A stretch of DNA of 64,000 bases, from the NCBI GenBank assembly GCA_963842355.1, contig CAWJGC010000013.1, positions 1-64,000 of the forward strand, read 5' to 3'. Origin of the DNA: JASHPR01 sp963842355. GTDB lineage: Bacteria; Actinomycetota; Actinomycetes; Streptosporangiales; Streptosporangiaceae. Made by a program: the position numbers and the translations under genes. Shown here piece by piece: positions 1 to 9,592 of this stretch (the stretch's first letter is position 1; every line of letters starts with the position of its first letter). The notes under the pieces are model-generated. The model was not told the DNA's origin. It ran no database searches and worked only from the letters and a program-made list of their open reading frames with translations.

Positions 1-44
1 GTCCCAGACCAGCGTCAGCCTGTCGAACGCGCGTTCGTAAGGGT

Positions 45-617
45 TCAGAACTCGCTCTTGAGCCGTTCAATGTCGCGGGTGTGCTCCCGCAACTGCTCGT
101 AGGCGGGGCGTTCGGGAATGCGGGTCAGGGCCCAGCGGATGGCCTCCGCGCGGTTGTTCGCGATACCCGCGGCGATCAGCGTGTCCACGATGTCCAGCTC
201 GGCCGTCTTGAGCCGGACCATCACGTGGGTGAATTCACCATCGGCGGCCTCGCGGCCGTCTTCGACGAACCGGACGTTACCGCCCGTCCTCTGGCCGCTC
301 TTGTCTTCGGTCATCACCTCGATGTACCGGATCTCGGGCCACCGCTGCAACAGGGTGTGCCGGAACTCGTTGAGCCCGGGGCCGACGGCCAGCTTGAACG
401 TCCTGGCCGCCTTGGCCACCTTGCGGGGATCGGGATGCGGATCTTGCAGGCGTTCGGCGGGATCGGTGAAGACGAGCCTGGGCATCAGCTGGCCCGGCTC
501 GATCCACGGTGCGTCGTCGCGTTGCAGCAGCTCGACCCGGCGTATCCAGCCGGGGAGGAGCTCGTTCGCCGCGATTTCGAGTTCGTGCTGGAGGTGGTCT
601 CTCTCCGCCTGGTCCAT
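45..617 (-). CDS. RHH-like hypothetical protein (190 aa)
   Basis: Unrecognised protein with a good Shine-Dalgarno (AGGAGG, 6 nt before the ATG). The last ~65 residues contain a helix-turn pattern (VDTLIAAGIANNRAEAIRWA, about residues 143-162) that resembles the ribbon-helix-helix/antitoxin-type DNA-binding fold, followed by a charged helix. The first ~125 residues have no family I recognise. The C-terminal 64 residues are clearly homologous to the small protein at 59532-59759, which lacks the N-terminal part. A role in DNA binding is an inference from the helix pattern. The 44 bases left of the stop are too short to interpret. Confidence 0.7.
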   Translation of the reverse strand: MDQAERDHLQHELEIAANELLPGWIRRVELLQRDDAPWIEPGQLMPRLVFTDPAERLQDPHPDPRKVAKAARTFKLAVGPGLNEFRHTLLQRWPEIRYIEVMTEDKSGQRTGGNVRFVEDGREAADGEFTHVMVRLKTAELDIVDTLIAAGIANNRAEAIRWALTRIPERPAYEQLREHTRDIERLKSEF

Positions 618-792
618 CCTGGCCTCCTGTAAACCTCGATAACTCAGATTACTCTACTTCATGAGATAAGTTCCCTTCACGTTGCGGCCAGGCCGGCTGT
701 CCGTCGTTGCGTCAGCTCACCAGCCGCGTCATGCTGTAGCCACATGCCTAGGCGAGTGCCAGGCCAGCCCCCGGCACCAGAGAGGTTGCCTG

Positions 793-1059
793 ATGGCGAG
801 TGACCGGGAAGAACGGAACAAGGTCTTCGGGATGCCTCGCGGGGGACGTCCGTCTGCCCCGCAGGGGGTAGGTCAGTCTGCCCGGCAGGGAGAGGAGCCG
901 CAGCGCGTCCTGGGCGTGCCCGTTGACTGGTACGGCAGTGTCGATTGGGATCAACTCCGCTGGCTCAGACATCCCGTCAAGGCGTACAAGCACTGGGCAC
1001 TGCGCCGCCGCCTGGGTCCTTTCGCACCAGAAGAAGGTGACCCAGGGTCGCAGGGCTGA
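793..1059 (+). CDS. hypothetical protein
   Basis: Small 88-residue basic protein of unknown function. The ATG at 793 is preceded by AGAGGT at 781-786, and an upstream in-frame ATG at 682 lacks a ribosome site. The visible feature is a conserved-looking C-terminal block with WYGSVDWDQLRWLRHPVKAY and a run of Arg residues, preceded by a low-complexity Gly/Arg/Gln stretch. No domain recognised. It sits alone between two genes of the opposite strand. It could be an over-predicted frame, but the tryptophan-rich block argues for a real product. Confidence 0.45.
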   Translation: MASDREERNKVFGMPRGGRPSAPQGVGQSARQGEEPQRVLGVPVDWYGSVDWDQLRWLRHPVKAYKHWALRRRLGPFAPEEGDPGSQG

Positions 1060-1083
1060 TCAGGCCCTGGAACGCGGGGAGAG

Positions 1084-1356
1084 TCAGGCCACCCGGCGCT
1101 TGAACGTATACGTGGTCAGGGACCAGGCCGCGTCCCAGTAGCTGTGGCCCTCCCGTTTCTCCCGCTGCTCCTCCTGGCTGGTCAGCTCCCAGCCGTCAGC
1201 TCCGACCCGGTTGAGCAGGTCGAGCACCCTCGGGTCGCTCTCGGACAGGTCTTCGCCCAGTTCCGCGTCGGGCCCGTGCCACATGATGGTCCGCGTGCGT
1301 TCCTGGGAACGGGAGTCCAGGGCGATCGTTAGCTGCGCATACTGCCAGACTGACAT
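1084..1356 (-). CDS. small hypothetical protein (DUF4177-like)
   Basis: About 90 residues from ATG 1356, with AGGGGA some 11 nt upstream; an earlier in-frame codon at 1389 is not supported by a ribosome site. The sequence has the shape of small DUF4177-type proteins: an N-terminal strand (VWQYAQLTIAL), then the motif LLNRVGADGWELTSQ near residue 50, and a C-terminal strand (TYTFKRRV). Such proteins are conserved but have no firm function. Assignment to DUF4177 is by pattern only. Confidence 0.6.
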   Translation of the reverse strand: MSVWQYAQLTIALDSRSQERTRTIMWHGPDAELGEDLSESDPRVLDLLNRVGADGWELTSQEEQREKREGHSYWDAAWSLTTYTFKRRVA

Positions 1357-1496
1357 GCTGGATAGTGTCCCCTGGCCGCCGCCGGGCACTCATCGGCCTG
1401 ACCCGTAACAGCGGGTTTGTGATGCTGTATCCCGCCGGTGCCGGCCGGGCTAGTGTGTGACATGCCGTGTTGGCGCACGCCAGCGGGAGGAACGCA

Positions 1497-2198
1497 GTGC
1501 AGTATCGGGCATCGAGACTGATCGCCGGGCCGTTCCTGCGCCTGCTGTGGCGGCCGAAGGTCACCGGGATCGAGAACGTCCCGGAGACCGGCGGGGCGAT
1601 ACTCGCCTCCAACCACCTGTCGATCATGGACTCGATCTTCCTGCCGCTGATGGTCGACCGCCCGGTCACCTTCGCCGCCAAGTCCGAGTACTTCACCGGG
1701 ACCCGGCTGATCGACCGGGCTGCCGCCACGTACATGCGGGCCACCAAGCAGCTGTCGGTGGACAGGACCGGAGCGCGCTCCGCGCAGGACATGCTCGAGG
1801 CGGCCCTCGGCCTGCTGCGCCGGGGCGGCCTGTTCGGCATCTATCCCGAGGGCACGAGGTCACCGGACGGGCGGCTCTACCGCGGGCGGGTCGGCGTGGG
1901 CTGGCTCGCGCTGCACTCGGGCCTGCCCGTGATCCCGGTCGCCATGTCCGGGACCGATCACGTGCTTCCGCCCGGGCACACGATCCCGCGGTTCACCAGC
2001 ATCAGGATCATCATCGGCAAGCCGATGACCTTCGACGCCTACCAGGACCAGCCTCCGGACGCCCGGCAGCGGCGCGCGGTCACCGACGAGGTGATGAAGG
2101 CCATCCAGGCCCTGTCCGGCCAGGAGTACGTGCCGATCTACGCCTCCGTGCGCAAGGAACAGCTCGCCGCTGCTAACGGAGCGGGGAGCGGGGCCTAG
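1497..2198 (+). CDS. plsC: 1-acyl-sn-glycerol-3-phosphate acyltransferase (PlsC family)
   Basis: Membrane-associated acyltransferase that transfers an acyl chain to lysophosphatidic acid in phospholipid synthesis. The family catalytic motif NHLSIMD (NHxxxxD) lies near residue 40 and the substrate motif EGTRS near residue 118; length (233 aa) is normal. The GTG at 1497 is chosen because GGGAGG lies at 1485-1490; a 10-residue longer ATG start has no such site. The gene converges with the subtilase gene, overlapping its stop by four bases. Exact acyl-donor and acceptor specificity cannot be read from the sequence; actinobacterial genomes usually carry several paralogues. Confidence 0.9.
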   Translation: MQYRASRLIAGPFLRLLWRPKVTGIENVPETGGAILASNHLSIMDSIFLPLMVDRPVTFAAKSEYFTGTRLIDRAAATYMRATKQLSVDRTGARSAQDMLEAALGLLRRGGLFGIYPEGTRSPDGRLYRGRVGVGWLALHSGLPVIPVAMSGTDHVLPPGHTIPRFTSIRIIIGKPMTFDAYQDQPPDARQRRAVTDEVMKAIQALSGQEYVPIYASVRKEQLAAANGAGSGA

Positions 2199-4069
2199 GA
2201 TCCCCCGTCGTGGGGGACCTGAGGAAAGGTCTCCGTGGTCGCGCTGGGATTCCAGACGTAGATCGGCCGGCCGGCGGTGTCGGCGTCGGCCTCGTCACCG
2301 GTCGCGTCCGCCGGACCCGGGGTCGCCACGGCCCAGATCGAGCTGGGCGCCCCCGCGGGCGGTGCGGCCGCGCGCCGGTTGAGCGCCGCCGGCGCCGGGC
2401 TGTTGGCCCACGGGAGCTCTCCGGCGGGCTTGGGCGCAGGCTCCCATGGCGGCTGGCCAGACACCTTGGGCGGGCGGGGGGTAACCGCCCGGGTGATCGG
2501 CGCCAGCGGGCCCCGGGCCGCCTGGCCGGCCGCCCGGGGCGCCGGCTCGTCCGCGGGCGGGAACGCGGGGTCCGGCAAGGTCCCCGCGCCGCGGGCGACC
2601 ACGCCGTCACCGCCGGGAGCCGTGCGCCCGCGCGAGCCGCCTGCCGGGCCCGCCGCGGACCGGGAGCCGCCGTAGCCGCCTGCCGGGCCGGGCACCGCGG
2701 CGAAGTAGTCGAGCATCATGTCCCCGGCGTCTTCCCCGGTGCGCACGTACGGGGCCCGTGCGGCCTGCTCCCGCTCGGCGCGGGCCAGCTCCCGGGCCCG
2801 CCTGCGCCGCCGCTGCGTCAGCCCGTAGACGATGATCGGCACCAGCAGCACGGCCAGGACGGCCAGCGAGATGATCGCGTCCCGCTCCAGCTTGGGCCGC
2901 AGGCTCTCGCCCGCCAGGGGCGACGCCGCGGGCTGGCTGGGTAGCTGGCGGGTGACCGCTCCCGCGCCGGCCCGCCTCGGCCCCGGCGCCGCGATCGTCG
3001 CGGCCTCGGCCAGCGCCCGCGCGGCGTCCACGGTCCCGTGCCCGGAGCCGTCCGTCAGCCCGCCCGGCGGCCGGAACACCGTGCTGCGCGTCAGCGCCTC
3101 GGTCACCTGGGCGGGCGTGAGCTCAGGGAACTGCGACTTGATCAGGGCCACGATGCCGGTGACCACGGCGCTCGCCGCGCTGGTGCTGCTGACCGGGGCG
3201 TAGCTGTCCGGCGGCACCGCCGCGATCAGGCCGTCCCCGGCCGCGGTCAGCGTCACGTAGGGCTGGTGGCTGGAGTACGGAGCCTTGATGAAACCGCTGT
3301 TGAACGCGCCCACCGAGATCACGCCGGGGTAGTCGGCCGGGAAGTTCGGGGCATCGGTGCCGGTGCCGTTGTCACCGCCGGGCGCGACGAGCACGACGCC
3401 CTTGCTGAGCGCGTAGGCGACGGCCGACTGCTCGGCGGGGGTACCGTCCGGCGGGGGAGTCGCCGTCGGGGAGGGAGACGGAGTCGGGGTCGGGTTGGGC
3501 GCCGGGGTCGTGGCCACGAGATTGGACGGCGACTGGCCCGGGTCCAGCGGCAGGTCGATCACCTGGGCGCCGTCGCTGACCGCGTACCTGATCCCGGCGG
3601 CGATCGCACCGGGCAGGCCCGACGTGATGGCCGAGTCGGACAGCAGCGGGTCGCCGCCGTCCAGGTTCACCCGGACGGACAGGATCCGGGCCTGCGGGGC
3701 TACGCCCATGACTCCCGCCGACTGGCCGCGACCGTGACCGTGACCGGCGATGAGGCTCGCCATGGCGGTCCCGTGGATCCCGAAGAACTGGCTGCCCTGC
3801 TTCTCGCCGGAGTGGGTGACGTCGGGCCCGGTGATCACCGATCCGGAGAGGTCGGGCTGGGCCGGGTCCACGCCGGTGTCGAGCAGGGCGACGGTCACGC
3901 CCGAGCCCTTAGTGGTCTGCCACGCCTGCGTCACGTGCAGCTTGGCCAGCCACCACTCCTGATTGCGCACCTGGTCGGCCAGGGCCGGAACACTGCCCTG
4001 CGCAGTCCATGCGAGCGCCAGGCCGATGGCTGCAGTGACCATCACCGGGCGCGGGAACCTCAGCGGCAC
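2195..4069 (-). CDS. membrane-anchored S8 subtilase (mycosin-like)
   Basis: Serine protease of the subtilisin S8 family. An N-terminal signal segment (VMVTAAIGLALAW) is followed by the catalytic Asp (LLDTGVD), His (GIHGTAMA) and Ser (SSTSAAS) motifs, a Pro/Thr-rich insertion (TPAPNPTPTPSPSP) and, after the catalytic domain, a single TM helix (IISLAVLAVLLVPIIVYGL) with an Arg-rich cytoplasmic stop and a long Pro/Gly/Ala tail. That layout is like mycosins (MycP) of type VII secretion, but no other type VII component is present, so the link is only architectural. The usual GTSMASP is altered to STSAAS. GTG 4069 is chosen for its GGAAGG site; ATG 4165 is possible. Confidence 0.85.
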   Translation of the reverse strand: MPLRFPRPVMVTAAIGLALAWTAQGSVPALADQVRNQEWWLAKLHVTQAWQTTKGSGVTVALLDTGVDPAQPDLSGSVITGPDVTHSGEKQGSQFFGIHGTAMASLIAGHGHGRGQSAGVMGVAPQARILSVRVNLDGGDPLLSDSAITSGLPGAIAAGIRYAVSDGAQVIDLPLDPGQSPSNLVATTPAPNPTPTPSPSPTATPPPDGTPAEQSAVAYALSKGVVLVAPGGDNGTGTDAPNFPADYPGVISVGAFNSGFIKAPYSSHQPYVTLTAAGDGLIAAVPPDSYAPVSSTSAASAVVTGIVALIKSQFPELTPAQVTEALTRSTVFRPPGGLTDGSGHGTVDAARALAEAATIAAPGPRRAGAGAVTRQLPSQPAASPLAGESLRPKLERDAIISLAVLAVLLVPIIVYGLTQRRRRRARELARAEREQAARAPYVRTGEDAGDMMLDYFAAVPGPAGGYGGSRSAAGPAGGSRGRTAPGGDGVVARGAGTLPDPAFPPADEPAPRAAGQAARGPLAPITRAVTPRPPKVSGQPPWEPAPKPAGELPWANSPAPAALNRRAAAPPAGAPSSIWAVATPGPADATGDEADADTAGRPIYVWNPSATTETFPQVPHDGGS

Positions 4070-4190
4070 GCCATTCTTGCCTTCCGTGGGGGTATCCCGA
4101 ATTCTGCCATGTTCACGCTGGTTACGTACTGTCTGGGCATATTCGGCCAGGCAGGATTCCGGCACCGTTAGGTAATGCCGGCGCCAGGCC

Positions 4191-5045
4191 TCAGGACGGG
4201 CGGGCTACCGACAGCCGGACGTGCGCGCCGGGCGGGAGGCCGAGTTGCTGGGCCGCGTCGCCGGCGTTGACGGCCAGCGAGATCAGGCCGGCGCTGTCGG
4301 TGAACGCGACGATCTCGCCGGGCGCCACGGCCGCGAAGGTCTCCAGGAACGGCACGGTGAGCTGGCGGCGTCCGCAGCGGACCACCAGCGGGGAGCCGAA
4401 GCCGACCCCGAGCTGGCTGACGTCCGCCGCGACGATGGACAGTTGCACGTTGCCGAACCTGTCCACCGACATGACCTCGCCCTCGGCCTCGCCGTCGCGG
4501 ACCCGGCTGGTCGGCGCGGGCAGGGTCACCAGGTCCGCCAGGTCGAGCTCGTCGCCGGCCGAGGCCAGGTCGGTCCCGGCGGCCAGGTGCGCGGCCACCG
4601 GCATGAAGATGTCCCGCCCGTGGAACGTCGGCGAGACCGGATGCAGCCACAGGTCGCCGTTGGTGAGCTGGACGGCGCGCTCGGCCCCGCCCTGGGCGGC
4701 GATCGCCCAGGACAGCAGGCCGTTGTCCGGCCCGACCAGGATGCTGTCACCGGCCTGGACGGCGACGCCGCGCCGGGCCGAGCCGACGCCGGGGTCCACC
4801 ACCGCCACGTGCACGGCGGGCGGCAGGTACGGGATGGTCTGCGCCAGCACCGCCGCCCCGCGCCGCACATCACCCGGCTGGACCAGGTGGGTGATGTCGA
4901 TGACGCGGGCCGCCGGAGCGATCCGGGCGGCCACGCCGTGACAGGCCGCGACGAACCCGTCCTCCAGGCCGTAATCCGTTATGAACGTCAGGGAATCGAA
5001 GGAAGCCACGAAGGGTGAGCGTACGTCGCCGGAGGCGCGCCGCAT
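4191..5045 (-). CDS. SAM hydroxide adenosyltransferase (DUF62 family)
   Basis: Member of the SAM-dependent chlorinase/fluorinase fold family; the ordinary members use hydroxide and hydrolyse S-adenosylmethionine to adenosine and methionine. Visible family motifs are FITDYGLEDGFVAACHG at the N-terminus, VVDPGVGSARR, GPDNGLL, FHGRDIF and the C-terminal domain start DRFGNVQLS. Length 284 aa is typical. No residues diagnostic of halogenation are evident, so the housekeeping hydroxide enzyme is the best call. It is transcribed toward the subtilase gene, 25 bases away, and divergently from the DUF3263 gene. Physiological role is still unclear for the family. Confidence 0.9.
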   Translation of the reverse strand: MRRASGDVRSPFVASFDSLTFITDYGLEDGFVAACHGVAARIAPAARVIDITHLVQPGDVRRGAAVLAQTIPYLPPAVHVAVVDPGVGSARRGVAVQAGDSILVGPDNGLLSWAIAAQGGAERAVQLTNGDLWLHPVSPTFHGRDIFMPVAAHLAAGTDLASAGDELDLADLVTLPAPTSRVRDGEAEGEVMSVDRFGNVQLSIVAADVSQLGVGFGSPLVVRCGRRQLTVPFLETFAAVAPGEIVAFTDSAGLISLAVNAGDAAQQLGLPPGAHVRLSVARPS

Positions 5046-5094
5046 AGAGGGGGCTGCCTAGGATGGATTGCTCACCAAACATCTGGAGGCCGCG

Positions 5095-5337
5095 ATGGCT
5101 GGGCTGTCAGAGCTTGACATGCGCATCCTGGCCTTCGAGCGGAGCTGGTGGCGGTTCCCCGGCGCCAAGGAACGAGAGATCCTCGAGGTGCTGGGCATGC
5201 CGGTGACCCGCTACTACCAGCTCCTGAACGCCCTGATCGACCGGCCGGAGGCGGCCGAGTTCGATCCGGTGCTGGTCGCGCGGCTGCGCAGGCAGCGCAG
5301 CCGCAGGCACCGGATCCGGTCCGCCCGCCCGGAATGA
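5095..5337 (+). CDS. DUF3263 protein
   Basis: Small 80-residue actinobacterial protein of the DUF3263 family, with the characteristic N-terminal ILAFERSWWRFPGAKE and the helix-turn-helix-like VLGMPVTRYYQLLNALIDRP, then a basic tail. The pattern suggests a DNA-binding role, but function is not established. ATG 5095 is chosen because GGAGG lies just upstream; an ATG 27 bases earlier gives a longer N-terminus with no support. Downstream lies a G-rich repeat region before otsB. Confidence 0.88.
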   Translation: MAGLSELDMRILAFERSWWRFPGAKEREILEVLGMPVTRYYQLLNALIDRPEAAEFDPVLVARLRRQRSRRHRIRSARPE

Positions 5338-5363
5338 GCGAGCGGAGGGGCACGGCGCTGCCG

Positions 5364-5471
5364 GTGAAGGGGGATGGGGAGGTGGGCGGGGAGCGAGGAA
5401 CGAGCGAGGAGGGAAGGCGGTGCAGTGGATGGGACAGTGAAGAGGGATGGGGAGGTGGGTGGGGGGTGGGG
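5364..5471 (+). repeat. two direct repeats with G-quadruplex motifs
   Basis: A near-identical ~21-bp block starting GTGAAG occurs at 5364 and again at 5437, 73 bp apart. Each continues into four or more runs of three to six G with short loops (5369-5391 and 5444-5471), matching the canonical G-quadruplex pattern on the + strand. They lie between DUF3263 and otsB, in the likely otsB leader. Effect on transcription or translation is inference. Confidence 0.6.
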
Positions 5472-5502
5472 CCCCGAAGGCGAGCGGGGGACAGCACTGA
5501 GC

Positions 5503-6354
5503 GTGAGCAGACCTGCGGGCGGCCCGGACACGCGGCTGCCCTCACCCCGGTCCGAGGCGGGCCGGGCCGGCCTGGCCGCGCTGGTACGGGCGCCCGGCCA
5601 GGCGCTGATCGCGCTCGACTACGACGGCACGCTGGCCCCGATCGTGTCCGACCCGATGGCCGCCCGCCCGCACCCCGGGGCGGCCGCGGCCCTGGCCGGG
5701 CTGGCCGGGCGGGCCGGGACCCTCGCCGTGATCACCGGCCGGCCCGCCGCCGAAGCCGTCACGCTCGGCGGCCTGGACCAGATCCCCGGCCTGATCGTGC
5801 TCGGCAACTACGGCAGGCAGCGCTGGGAGGCGGGCACGCTCACTGCGCCGCCCGCCCCGCCGGGCGTGGCCACCGCGCGCCGGGAGCTGCCCGCGGTGCT
5901 GGCCGCGGCGGGCGCCCCCGAGGGCACCCGGACCGAGGACAAGGGCGACGCGCTGGCCGTGCACACCCGCCTGGCCGCCGAGCCGGAACGGGCCCTGGAG
6001 CGGCTGCGGGCCCCGCTCGCCGGGCTCGCGGAGCGGGCCGGGCTCGCCGTCCAGCCCGGCCGGATGGTGATCGAGCTGCGGCCACCCGGCGGTGACAAGG
6101 GCACGGCCCTGAAAGACCTCCGGGCCGAACGCGGGTCCCGGGCGGTCATGTTCTGCGGCGACGATCTGGGCGACGGGCCGGCCTTCGAGGCGGTCGCCGA
6201 GCTGCGGGCCAGCGCCATACCCGGCCTGGCGGTGTGCAGCGGCTCGCAGGAGGTGCCCGCCCTGGCCGAGCTGGCCGACCTGGTGGTGGACGGCCCGGAC
6301 GGCGTCATCGGCCTGCTCGGCGCGCTCGCCAGCGCCATGGCCGCCGGCCGCTGA
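5503..6354 (+). CDS. otsB: trehalose-6-phosphate phosphatase
   Basis: HAD-superfamily phosphatase that removes phosphate from trehalose 6-phosphate, the last step of the OtsAB trehalose pathway. HAD motif I is DYDGT (nucleophile Asp39, acid/base Asp41 from the GTG start), motif II lies in VITGRP, and motif IV is the GDDLGDGPAF loop; PPGGDKGTAL fits the family's motif III Lys. About 283 residues, normal for bacterial OtsB. The start is uncertain: GTG 5503 has only a weak G-run upstream, and the frame stays open to 5374. The gene converges on otsA with 21 bases between the stops, so the two enzymes cannot be one transcript. Confidence 0.9.
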   Translation: MSRPAGGPDTRLPSPRSEAGRAGLAALVRAPGQALIALDYDGTLAPIVSDPMAARPHPGAAAALAGLAGRAGTLAVITGRPAAEAVTLGGLDQIPGLIVLGNYGRQRWEAGTLTAPPAPPGVATARRELPAVLAAAGAPEGTRTEDKGDALAVHTRLAAEPERALERLRAPLAGLAERAGLAVQPGRMVIELRPPGGDKGTALKDLRAERGSRAVMFCGDDLGDGPAFEAVAELRASAIPGLAVCSGSQEVPALAELADLVVDGPDGVIGLLGALASAMAAGR

Positions 6355-6375
6355 CCCGCGGCCCGCCGAGCAGGC

Positions 6376-7887
<1,512 letters not shown>

Positions 7888-8035
7888 GTCGGGGCCAGGC
7901 TACCGGGAGCGGGCTCGCCGCGGCGGCACTGGCCGACAACGCCGCGTGTCCGCGGCGCCGACCTGGGCCATCGCGCGATCCCGATGCGGGCGGTCCGGCC
8001 AATCCGGGTTAGAGTACTGGCGACAACTTCATAAC

Positions 8036-8226
8036 GCTCATCCAGAGGGGTGGAGGGATCGGCCCTGTGAAGCCCCGGCAACCATCACGGTGAGTACGTG
8101 CCCGCGCCGCGCACGCGAGGCCTCCCGCCCCCGGGCGGGCTAGCCGAGCGCCCGCCCCGGCGAGGCCATTCCGTGACAGGTGCCAACTCCGGCCCGCGGT
8201 CAACCGGCCGCTGGGAAAGATGAGGA
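8036..8226 (+). promoter_or_regulatory. SAM-I (S-box) riboswitch
   Basis: Conserved S-box core: AGAGGGGTGGAGGGATCGGC at about 8044-8063, then CCTGTGAAGCCCCGGCAACC, a GC-rich variable P3 arm, GGTGCCAACTCCGGCC and closing AAAGATGAG. The closing helix P1 pairs CTCATC (8037-8042) with GATGAG (8219-8224). A TAGAGT -10-like box lies at 8010-8015. The aptamer is directly before the threonine synthase-like gene. GGCCTCGC (8232-8239), beside the ribosome site, is exactly complementary to GCGAGGCC at 8115-8122 and at 8160-8167, suggesting a translational switch. Confidence 0.92.
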
Positions 8227-8242
8227 CGAAAGGCCTCGCTAC

Positions 8243-9592
8243 GTGAGCTCACCGGCCAGGAACATCACTCCCACGACCACCTCCCGATCCCGGTTCGGCT
8301 ATGCCAGCGCGCTGTTCTGCCGTGAGTGCGGGCAGACCTGCGAGCTGGGCGCCCAGCACGCCTGCGCCGGGTGTTTCGGGCCGCTCGAGGTCAGCTACGA
8401 CCTTCCGCCGCTGACCCGGGAATCCATCGCGGCGGGTCCGCCCACCATCTGGCGGTACGCCAGCCTGCTCCCGGTTCCGCCCGACGTGGCCGCCACGCCG
8501 AATACCGAGCCCGGCTGGACCCGCCTGATCCGGGCCGACCGGCTGGCGAGTGCGCTCGGCATGCGTACGCTCTGGATCAAGGACGAGCGGAGCAACCCCA
8601 CGCACTCCTTCAAGGACCGGGTGGTCGCGGTTGCCCTCGCCGCCGCGGTCGAGATGGGCTACAAGGTCCTGGCCTGCCCGTCCACCGGGAACCTGGCCAA
8701 CGCGGTGGCCGCCGCCGCGGCCCGGGCGGGCATCCGCTCGGTCGTGCTGATCCCGGCCAACCTCGAGCCGCAGAAGATCCTCGGCACCGCGGTGTACGGC
8801 GGCACCATGGTCACGGTCGAGGGTAGCTACGACGACGTGAACCGGCTGGCCTCCGAGCTCGCCGACGACCGCGAGGACTGGGCGTTCGTCAACGTCAACG
8901 TGCGGCCTTACTACGCGGAAGGCTCCAAGACCATCGGCTTCGAGATCGCCGAGCAGCTCGGGTGGCGGCTGCCGCCGCAGATCGTGGTCCCGGTGGCGTC
9001 GGGGGCGCAACTGGTCAAGGTCGACAAGGCGTTCCGCGAGTTCGCTGCGCTGGGCCTGGTCGACGACGTGCCCTACCGGGTGTTCGGCGCCCAGGCCAGC
9101 GGCTGCGCGCCGGTCGCGAGCGCGTTCCGGGCCGGTCACGACGTCGTGCAGCCCGTCCGGCCGGACACGATCGCCAAGTCGCTCGCCATCGGCAATCCGG
9201 CCGACGGCCCGTATGTCCTCGACGTGACACGCCGCACCGGCGGCGCGGTCGCCGACGCGGGAGACGACGAGATCGTGGACGCGATCCGGCTGCTCGCCGC
9301 CACCGAGGGCATCTTCGGCGAGACCGCGGTCGGGGTCACGCTCGCCACGACCCGCAGGCTGCTGGAGTCCGGCGAGCTCGACCCCGAGGCCGAGACCGTC
9401 ATCATCAACTCGGGCGACGGGCTCAAGACCCTCGACGCCGTGGCCGGATCGGTGCCCCCGGTCAGCCCGATCCGTCCCACCCTGGAGGCGTTCGCCGCGC
9501 TCGAATCCTCCACGCCCCTCGCCTCCGCGCACCCCGGAGCGTTCACCGACCCTGGAACGTCCACCCACCCCGGAAAGGCGGTCATCGCATGA
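8243..9592 (+). CDS. thrC: threonine synthase-like PLP enzyme, SAM-riboswitch controlled
   Basis: PLP-dependent fold type II enzyme of the threonine synthase family, which converts O-phosphohomoserine to threonine. An N-terminal zinc-ribbon (CREC, then CAGC; Cys26/29/41/44) is followed by the catalytic lysine motif NPTHSFKDR (Lys124), the phosphate-binding STGNLANAV and VASGAQL, and C-terminal NSGDGLKTL. 449 residues from GTG 8243 (site GAAAGG upstream). Its stop overlaps the ATG of a MoaD/ThiS-type sulfur carrier by four bases, and a SAM riboswitch precedes it. Control by SAM plus a sulfur carrier is odd for threonine synthesis and fits a role in homocysteine/methionine supply; that is inference. 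Otherwise a normal ThrC. Confidence 0.88.
   Translation: MSSPARNITPTTTSRSRFGYASALFCRECGQTCELGAQHACAGCFGPLEVSYDLPPLTRESIAAGPPTIWRYASLLPVPPDVAATPNTEPGWTRLIRADRLASALGMRTLWIKDERSNPTHSFKDRVVAVALAAAVEMGYKVLACPSTGNLANAVAAAAARAGIRSVVLIPANLEPQKILGTAVYGGTMVTVEGSYDDVNRLASELADDREDWAFVNVNVRPYYAEGSKTIGFEIAEQLGWRLPPQIVVPVASGAQLVKVDKAFREFAALGLVDDVPYRVFGAQASGCAPVASAFRAGHDVVQPVRPDTIAKSLAIGNPADGPYVLDVTRRTGGAVADAGDDEIVDAIRLLAATEGIFGETAVGVTLATTRRLLESGELDPEAETVIINSGDGLKTLDAVAGSVPPVSPIRPTLEAFAALESSTPLASAHPGAFTDPGTSTHPGKAVIA

Noticed and set aside
2195..4069. type VII secretion locus
   Set aside because: The subtilase has a mycosin-like layout, but no Esx, EccC or other component lies near.
4191..5045. SAM-dependent halogenase
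   Set aside because: The same fold includes fluorinases and chlorinases, but the common hydroxide adenosyltransferase motifs and the housekeeping context give no reason for a halogenase call.
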